Source: Serratia liquefaciens
GTDB taxonomy: Bacteria > Pseudomonadota > Gammaproteobacteria > Enterobacterales > Enterobacteriaceae
Assembly: GCF_027594825.1 (NCBI RefSeq)
Contig: NZ_CP088930.1
Location: forward strand, 2,665,019 to 2,729,018
DNA: 64,000 nt
Direction: 5' to 3'
Of the stretch, positions 57,001 to 61,808 are shown in pieces. The notes under the pieces were generated by a model. The model ran no database searches. It was not told the origin of the DNA and was given only the letters and a program-made list of their open reading frames with translations. Each line of letters begins with the position of its first letter. Within the stretch, counting starts at the first letter, position 1. The position numbers were made by a program, and so were the translations under genes.

Positions 57001-57118
57001 ATTGATGTTCTAATTGGCCATAACTCAAGGTGTTACCGCAGAAAGTAACGGCAATCTTATCCGGCCAATGGGCTGACCATGCTGAAATAGTTTCAAAAAT
57101 AGGTTTTCTGCAATTCAT
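54038..57118 (-). CDS. Starter NRPS, A-T-C, with non-alpha-amino-acid-like A domain
   Basis: 1026 residues. Adenylation (YTSGSTGVPKG about 154; AHRTGDLGKF; NGVRINPEEIE; LPNGKLDL), carrier (DLGGGSLQ, about 548), then a C-terminal condensation domain whose active-site motif is HHTVFDH (about 735) instead of HHxxxDG. Where Asp235 should stand, the A domain reads SFAAAVTQLY: Ala. The hand-derived code is A-A-T-Y-F-S-L-A-N. Lack of Asp235 usually means a substrate without an alpha-amino group (aryl, hydroxy, keto or beta-amino acid). ATG 57118 is chosen for AAGGAA eight bases upstream. As first gene with no upstream C domain it should load the starter unit. Confidence 0.87.
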   Translation of the reverse strand: MNCRKPIFETISAWSAHWPDKIAVTFCGNTLSYGQLEHQSNLLAGYLLSAYPMNPRGRVAVYLEPGLMMPVVLLAILKAGCTYIPLSRFQPNERIIKILDDASVFLLLTTRSIIEKSGIEKLFPSTLALEDICYPDLAVPIRLPAVCETDLAYVLYTSGSTGVPKGVAIEHCNLSYYLNWFNQELWPETQAVLPLTSTLSFAAAVTQLYAPLLRGDTLHILPADSLQEPEALLSWYQQHPQGAIYCVPTVWDELLRYHRDVGSQFNLPKIVFLSGEPVPFDLKELTFEQCPEAKLYNLYGPTEATANGSFARLEKQQAVTLGKALRGSKIIIVDESLTPVEPGNSGEICIVGEGIARGYINQDSLTQQRFFTYKSENICFRAHRTGDLGKFDSQGDIVYLGRIDRQIKINGVRINPEEIEIALREDNRIRHALVRAHCEGNDAPAQLIAYLVCRDTAIPTNELRSFLRVKLPAAMIPSHFIIVETLPKLPNGKLDLQRLPLPCPTRPKLSYSYRPAANEIEQELIEIFQDILKFRELGADDNFFDLGGGSLQVIQARQMIRRRVFSDIDYSLFFNNATPHLLSFIVPYYVNDEDTVSLDIGLESASLSSEQRYFLTLAQISPDPRAYQIAFRVTWRGPLNNEALEWCTQRILEDNPVLRSRFDLDSITCREGEYSSSALQILQQSCPQGVIVTGEINDELLLASVGSPEMDLERVPLICIKLLALGEEQHVLLVQVHHTVFDHDSIGAFFRQFVHYLRAYRAGDRCFRLGQGKRYQHYRQWQQQIIQPSRYPQERQFWLKTFAEYVNSGVDASQFQPQMDQEGENRSFTLTLDLTQRLRNFSKNRQTTVFVCMLTAFNMLLNSCTRYRHVPIGVPVSNRMLYEETELLGCFVNRVTYYEPISSNDNIDVLLARCRKRMYAILDNQAVPYELLSNDIRARGWSEKLYVPVCFNYLTAMPASVNIDNIELHVSAIESSLARVDLMLSVNDEERLRILFNYHQNIFSAEQIEILSEKYIELLTAMVGPR

Positions 57119-58236
57119 GGCGATTCCTTCCATATTTCTTCAACTAAATCTCCACACAAATATGGGGAAATTCAGGTGGACACCCTATGTCTATTTTTTA
57201 CTCAATATGATCCCCTGACCAAAAAAATTAGCCAAAAAGTATTATTAGATTTTTTAATAATTAATTCGTCGTTGCGACGTACGGTGAAGCACACGAGACC
57301 GTTTAGCCCAGTAGTATTTATCACACACTGGTAAAAACTCGATTAACCTTGCATGTTAAATAATATGGTGATTAAAAAGCGCTCTTTGACGCGATAGATA
57401 TTAACGGTTAGCAATTAGTTAACAATGGTAATCCTATAGGTATAATTCTCAAAGATAAAAATGATTCCAAGTGTAAATCATCATACTTTCCACAAACACA
57501 AAAACGATCTATAAATGAACAAGTTGAATTTATCATAATGTTTTTGTTGATAAATAATTAAATTAAATTTAAGAAATTATTTGTTACATATAGATATTTT
57601 GAGTTAGTTTATCTTGTCTTAACTAAGTAGTAACTTAAACGAAATTAAACAAGTTGGCATCTATGTCGTTATCGCGAAAATATTTTTATAAATAGAAATC
57701 TGTGACTTAGTTTACATTTTATAAAATTCACAATAAATTATACCTTTTGTAAATATTACAAACATAAAGATTACAATTCAAGCATTCGCAGATTGATCAT
57801 AAAATAACCGCACTCGTAAGTTAAACCCTTATTCAACTGAAATAATATAATTTTATATTCCGACACTACTATTTGACACATTAACGCTGCGGGAATACGT
57901 AAGGTGCTTACCATCGACATGTTTGCAGATACGTATCTGTTGCTAATGAACTTTTCCGTAGGCGGCCCAAGCTTCCTGCCATAGGCTTCGATAACAGTAA
58001 TAGCAGGCTAACGTTTCTCTTGACCCCAAACACAGGGCCCTGAACTTTAGTATGGCTATACGGATAGCATCTAAAATCCTGGGTAGCCTCCCGTCTTTAC
58101 AGGGAACGTCCATCGACCACGCCTCTTTTCACCCCCCTTACCTTTTCCTTCGACACAAACCTTCATTTTCTGCCATTATTTTGCCTGATCGAATAGGCGG
58201 AGCTCATGCAAGCATCCGCGACTCTGGAGAACATTG
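57119..58236. other. A+T-rich spacer upstream of the biosynthetic operon
   Basis: About 1.1 kb without a recognisable gene, very A+T rich from about 57200 to 57880 and then returning to normal composition. It must contain the promoter of the leftward biosynthetic operon and that of the rightward signalling genes. Inverted repeats seen: CGTCG-TTG-CGACG (57267-57279), GTAAG-GTG-CTTAC (57899-57911), CAGATACGTATCTG (57926-57939) and GCTAT-ACGG-ATAGC (58053-58066). The A+T-rich part is the kind of DNA that H-NS silences in enterobacteria, an inference from composition only. Confidence 0.55.
57926..57939. promoter_or_regulatory. Perfect 14-base palindrome, candidate operator
   Basis: CAGATACGTATCTG is fully self-complementary and lies in the spacer between the biosynthetic operon (start 57118) and the signalling genes (start 58237). 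It is 15 bases from another inverted repeat, GTAAG-GTG-CTTAC. It could bind a dimeric regulator; nothing shows which gene it serves. Confidence 0.4.
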
Positions 58237-58731
58237 ATGCTGTTCAATCTGTTTAAAAACACCCTGTGGGCATTTTTTGCGCTGGCAATTCTTCAATCCA
58301 GCGCGCTAAGTTTTACCCTGGAAGTCGCGGGAAACATCGAAAACACCACCGACCCGGTAAAGAAAAGCTATCTGTTTACCGATAAACAACTGTTGGCCAT
58401 GCCGGTGCGCAGCATCACCACCTCTACCTCGTGGACGCCGCAAAGAAAGTTCGAAGGGATTGGCGTGGCGGACATTCTGGCGCGAGTCGGCGCCAAAGGC
58501 AGCACGCTGACATTTTATGCGCTGAACGATTATTACATCGACGTGCCGCTGTCCGATGTCGAAAAATACAACATGATTTTGGCTTACAAAATGGACGGCG
58601 TCATGCTGAAGATCAGAAACTTCGGCCCGCTGTTTTTGGTTTACCCGAGGGATGCCGCCGGGCCTGAGTTAAATTCGCCGCTCTACAACTCGCGCTTCAT
58701 CTGGCAAGTGGACAGGATCGTAATTAAATGA
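58237..58731 (+). CDS. Secreted SUOX-fold (molybdopterin-binding-like) protein without cysteine
   Basis: 164 residues with a signal peptide (LWAFFALAILQSSALS). The mature part resembles the oxidoreductase molybdopterin-binding (sulfite-oxidase) fold: ITTSTSWTPQRKFEGIGVADIL, LNDYYIDVPLSDV, PLFLVYPRD. The whole protein has no cysteine, so the thiolate ligand of molybdenum in true sulfite-oxidase-type enzymes is missing and catalysis is unlikely. ATG 58237 has GGAG eight bases upstream. Its last codons overlap the start of the sensor kinase gene (ATGA), so it is most likely a periplasmic partner that presents a signal to that kinase. Confidence 0.75.
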   Translation: MLFNLFKNTLWAFFALAILQSSALSFTLEVAGNIENTTDPVKKSYLFTDKQLLAMPVRSITTSTSWTPQRKFEGIGVADILARVGAKGSTLTFYALNDYYIDVPLSDVEKYNMILAYKMDGVMLKIRNFGPLFLVYPRDAAGPELNSPLYNSRFIWQVDRIVIK

Positions 58732-60512
58732 AGCTCACAGGGTTTAAAAGCGGCAGCAGGCTGGCGATCCCGGCTATCTTCGCCGCACTGTTTCTGGTTG
58801 CCTCTACGGTGACGCTGTATTACTACAGCGCGACCCTGTCGAAAAAAGGGTTGTATGCTATCGCCGGCACGCAGGAAAACTACTCCTGGTCGATCGCCAA
58901 ATTCTCGATCAAGCTGGCCGAGTTTGACACGCTGGTCGAACAGCTGAAAAACGCACCGCAGGTGGATAGCGAAGATCTTCGGCTCAGGTTTGAAATCCTT
59001 TATTCGCGTTTTTACGTGCTGGAAACGGTCTCCGAATCCACCCAGCCGCTGTATGCCGAACCGGGTTATCCCGAAGTGGTCACGCACATGCGCGAGAAAA
59101 TGGATCAGATTGATCGTTTGCTGAACGACCCGAAAATTGATTTCTCTCTGATTTCGCAGGCGATGAAGCAAATCAAGCCCTATGCGATTGAGATGGCCAA
59201 CCTGACCGATCATGCCGAAGTGAAGCAGCGCACCGCCGCCTACGAAGACTATATCGAGAAACGCCACATCATTTTCTATGGTCTGGTGATCGTGATGTTT
59301 TCAGTGATCGCGCTGATCGCCATCACGCTGATTGTGCTGCGTCAGCAGCGCCTGACCATCCGGCAGCAGGCCAAGGCCATTGAGGCGGAAAAAGCCACCC
59401 GCACCAAAAATGCCTTTCTGGGCGCCATCGGCCACGAGCTACGGACCTCGCTACAGAGCATCATGTCCGCCATTGATGTGCTGGTGAATACCAAGGTGTC
59501 GGCCGAGCACGCGGACACCTTCCAACGGCTGGAAACCGCCGCACAGCAAATTGAAAGTCAGATGAAAGACCTGACCGATTATGCCCATCTCGACAGCGGT
59601 ATGATGGAACTGCGCATCGCCCCCTTCGACGCCCAGCAGCTGGTCGAGGAAACGGCGAATGAAATCAAAACGCTGCGCCAGAAAGATCGGGTCACTTTGC
59701 TGTGTGAAGTGGAATGCGGCCACCTGCAGATACATTCCGATCCGCTGCGCATCCGCCAAATTATCGTCAACCTGCTGACCAATGCGTTCAAATACACCGA
59801 AAGCGGGACCATCACCCTGCACAGCTGTTTGCGCAGCCAGGCTACCGGCAGTTCGCTGATTATTGAGGTTACCGATACCGGTATTGGCATTGAAAAAGGA
59901 ATGCTGGATCAGATATTCCGGCCTTTCACCCAGCTTGATCAGTCGCATACCCGGCAATATGGCGGCGTCGGCATGGGGTTGGCGATTGTGCACGGGCTGG
60001 TGACGCTGCTCAACGGCACCATTACCGTCTACAGCGAGCTCAAAAAAGGCAGCACCTTTATCGTCAGCATTCCGGTCGAAGTCAGTAACGAGGAGGAGTT
60101 GGGCGAAATGCCGCTCCACCCGCATGGTTTGCCGCAGAAGCAGCAGCATATTTTGGTCGTCGATGACAATAAATCGGTGAGTGACGCCTTCTCGGCGCTG
60201 CTGGACAAGCTCGGCTATCAGCATGAGCTGTGCAATTCGTCTGAAAGAGCGCTGCAAAAACTGCTGCGGCGTCCTTACGACGCGTTGCTGTTGGATCTGC
60301 AAATGCCGGGAATCGATGGGGCCGCACTGGCTAAAAAACTGCGTGACCAACGTGGGCCCAATCGGCATATCCCGATTATCGGCATCAGTGCCTACACCCC
60401 TGAGCAACTGTCTGTCGAACAGCGGGCGCTGTTCGACAACTATTTAATGAAGCCGGTTCGGCTGGACGCCTTGTCATCCGCACTGGCTTCACGGCTCGCC
60501 GCTAAAGGTTGA
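58728..60512 (+). CDS. Hybrid sensor histidine kinase
   Basis: 594 residues: membrane helix (LAIPAIFAALFLVASTVTLYY, about 13-33), a helical periplasmic domain of about 150 residues, second helix (GLVIVMFSVIALIAITLIVL, about 186-205), HisKA with IGHELRTS (His about 237), HATPase with NLLTNAFKYTESG, DTGIGIEKG and GGVGMGLAIV, and a C-terminal receiver (ILVVDDNKS, phosphoacceptor in LLLDLQMPG about 523, MKPV). There is no HPt domain, so phosphate must pass to the separate regulator by another route or the receiver modulates the kinase. It is translationally coupled to the SUOX-fold gene and converges with the HTH-receiver gene, the two 3' ends overlapping by 11 bases. Confidence 0.88.
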   Translation: MKLTGFKSGSRLAIPAIFAALFLVASTVTLYYYSATLSKKGLYAIAGTQENYSWSIAKFSIKLAEFDTLVEQLKNAPQVDSEDLRLRFEILYSRFYVLETVSESTQPLYAEPGYPEVVTHMREKMDQIDRLLNDPKIDFSLISQAMKQIKPYAIEMANLTDHAEVKQRTAAYEDYIEKRHIIFYGLVIVMFSVIALIAITLIVLRQQRLTIRQQAKAIEAEKATRTKNAFLGAIGHELRTSLQSIMSAIDVLVNTKVSAEHADTFQRLETAAQQIESQMKDLTDYAHLDSGMMELRIAPFDAQQLVEETANEIKTLRQKDRVTLLCEVECGHLQIHSDPLRIRQIIVNLLTNAFKYTESGTITLHSCLRSQATGSSLIIEVTDTGIGIEKGMLDQIFRPFTQLDQSHTRQYGGVGMGLAIVHGLVTLLNGTITVYSELKKGSTFIVSIPVEVSNEEELGEMPLHPHGLPQKQQHILVVDDNKSVSDAFSALLDKLGYQHELCNSSERALQKLLRRPYDALLLDLQMPGIDGAALAKKLRDQRGPNRHIPIIGISAYTPEQLSVEQRALFDNYLMKPVRLDALSSALASRLAAKG

Positions 60513-61353
60513 AGCACCGCAGCAGTGCGGCTTCGATGACGTGGAGCCGCACGGGTTTTTCATAAGGGCCCAGCACATCATAGTCACGCATCGCCCTGGC
60601 GATTTCAGACTCGCGCTGGTCGGTCCCCAACTGACCGGTCAGCACCAAAACCGGCGCATCCGGGTTATCCGAAGCACGGATGGTTTCAATACAGCGATCT
60701 GCCGTTTCCTGACCGATCAACCAGTCGACCACGTAACCATCGAACAGGCTTTGCTGCAGTGCCTGACAAAAGCTGCTGACGTCGTAGAACGCCACGGCAT
60801 GGAAACCGCGCCCGTTTAGGTATTTGGTCAACTCATCGGCCGCCAGGTGCGAATCGTCGAGCACCGCAATGCTCAAACGTTCGTCTTCGACGGCGGCAGG
60901 GCGAACCTCTATCAGTTCGACGCAATAACGTTGCCCCTGCGGCGCATCATCCGCGCGATAAATGCCCCATTGCCCAGCCTGCTGCAATGCGACATATTCC
61001 GCTGTACGCCCGCCAATCAGCTCATGGCCGATATAACCGACGCAGGCTAATTCCACCCCGCCCACGTAAAAGATGGCATCACGTGCAATAGTTTGCGCGG
61101 AGACGTCATGTTCAGCACCGGTATCTACGATCGCAGCCGGCGTTTCCCCTAATGCCGCCGCGACGTCGTTAATCTGCTCCAGAGTCCAGGGGCTTTGCCC
61201 TTTCAGCTTGCGATGCGCATGCGAAAAGCTCAGATCCAGAATACGGCTGAGCTCCTTGGCATGCTGCCGCTTACCAATCCCATAATGGACAAACAGTTCC
61301 CTGACCCGGTTTGCAATCGACTGTGAATCGAATTTCTGATGATTGTTATCCAT
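60502..61353 (-). CDS. Response regulator with N-terminal HTH and C-terminal receiver (BetR-like)
   Basis: 283 residues in the reverse of the usual order. The N-terminal about 75 residues form a Cro/phage-repressor-like HTH (ANRVRELFVHYGIGKRQHAKEL, then LSFSHAHRKLKGQ). A middle domain follows, and from about residue 163 a receiver (LSIAVLDDSHLAADEL, phosphoacceptor in YVVDWLIG, YEKPV). All receiver residues needed for phosphorylation are present. The pattern resembles BetR-type regulators. AAGGA lies six bases before ATG 61353. It is convergent with the hybrid kinase and so is its probable partner. Four TGGTA elements sit upstream. Confidence 0.8.
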   Translation of the reverse strand: MDNNHQKFDSQSIANRVRELFVHYGIGKRQHAKELSRILDLSFSHAHRKLKGQSPWTLEQINDVAAALGETPAAIVDTGAEHDVSAQTIARDAIFYVGGVELACVGYIGHELIGGRTAEYVALQQAGQWGIYRADDAPQGQRYCVELIEVRPAAVEDERLSIAVLDDSHLAADELTKYLNGRGFHAVAFYDVSSFCQALQQSLFDGYVVDWLIGQETADRCIETIRASDNPDAPVLVLTGQLGTDQRESEIARAMRDYDVLGPYEKPVRLHVIEAALLRCFNL

Positions 61354-61425
61354 TTTTTCCTTCGATTTTTTTTGCTGTTTTTTCAGTCGTTTTCATACTT
61401 GCCGTGCAAAAAAGCGATCGAAAAC

Positions 61426-61493
61426 TGGTATATGGTACAATGTATTATCTAAACATTGCTTGACATACCACATTATATAGTCAAACATGGTAT
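61426..61493 (-). promoter_or_regulatory. Cluster of TGGTA elements and candidate promoter upstream of the HTH-receiver gene
   Basis: TGGTA occurs at 61426-61430 and 61433-61437 as a direct repeat, as TACCA at 61466-61470 and as TGGTA at 61488-61492. The last two form an inverted repeat ATACCA/TGGTAT. Between them, on the minus strand, TATAAT (61477-61472) is a good -10 with a poor -35, as expected for a regulated promoter of the gene starting at 61353. A second inverted repeat CAATGT / ACATTG lies at about 61438-61458. Autoregulation by the HTH protein is an inference. Confidence 0.5.
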
Positions 61494-61668
61494 CAGAAGA
61501 GACACACAGCAACACCACAATAAAAATATAACAATAGTGAAATCGCATCACCAATAATCACAATAACACCAGGGAAAGCTCATTTTCGGTTGTCGTACTG
61601 AGAGAATGTATGCAACAGGCCTTCACCGAAACTTGAGCCGTAGCGCTAATCTGTTTTACCCGCATTTG

Positions 61669-61698
61669 AACCGAGATCCGCAAGGGTCTCGGTTTTTT
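61669..61698 (+). terminator. Strong plus-strand hairpin terminator without an obvious gene
   Basis: Stem AACCGAGATCC / GGGTCTCGGTT around GCAA (61669-61694, one wobble pair) followed by six T in all. It points rightward, but the genes on both sides are on the minus strand, so it may end a small RNA transcribed from within 61500-61670. Apart from this, the upstream elements and the minus-strand terminator, nothing else is seen in 61354-61808. Confidence 0.6.
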
Positions 61699-61747
61699 CT
61701 TGCCTTATTTTTGCCGCAGCCCAAGCGGGTTCCGCTGTTACCTGCCG

Positions 61748-61776
61748 AAAAAAATAGGGCCAGCAAGCTGACCCTA
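61748..61776 (-). terminator. Rho-independent terminator of the autotransporter gene
   Basis: On the minus strand TAGGGTCAGC / GCTGGCCCTA (61767-61776 and 61755-61764, one wobble pair) with a two-base loop, then seven T (61754-61748), about 33 bases after the autotransporter stop. Confidence 0.8.
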
Positions 61777-61808
61777 AGGTTTAAATTCCGAAAGTGAAAT
61801 GCGTTAGA

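Larger units (their letters stand above)
38096..57118 (-). other. NRPS-PKS biosynthetic gene cluster, product unidentified
   Basis: Eight genes on one strand in about 19 kb, lower in G+C than both flanks. Order of transcription: A-T-C; A-T; KS-AT-KR-DH-ACP; C-A-T-TE; MFS exporter; small membrane protein; CurA-like reductase; EmrA-like adaptor. Three junctions are ATGA overlaps or very short gaps, so one long transcript is likely. No regulator, phosphopantetheinyl transferase, methyltransferase or cyclase is in the cluster. Collinear reading gives starter acid, amino acid, one reduced and dehydrated C2 unit, Asp, then thioesterase release. It does not match the prodigiosin, serrawettin, althiomycin, zeamine, oocydin or andrimid clusters as I know them. 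Confidence 0.8.

Noticed and set aside
38096..57118. Identity with prodigiosin, serrawettin, althiomycin, zeamine, oocydin or andrimid clusters
   Set aside because: Gene number, domain order and tailoring enzymes differ from what I know of each; a database comparison could still find a match I do not recall.
38000..58300. Integrase, tRNA attachment site or IS element at the cluster edges
   Set aside because: None could be seen on either strand, so transfer is argued from composition and gene order only.
61460..61490. Plus-strand promoter from TTGACA at 61460
   Set aside because: No -10-like hexamer at 16-18 bases; the TATAAT box here reads on the other strand.
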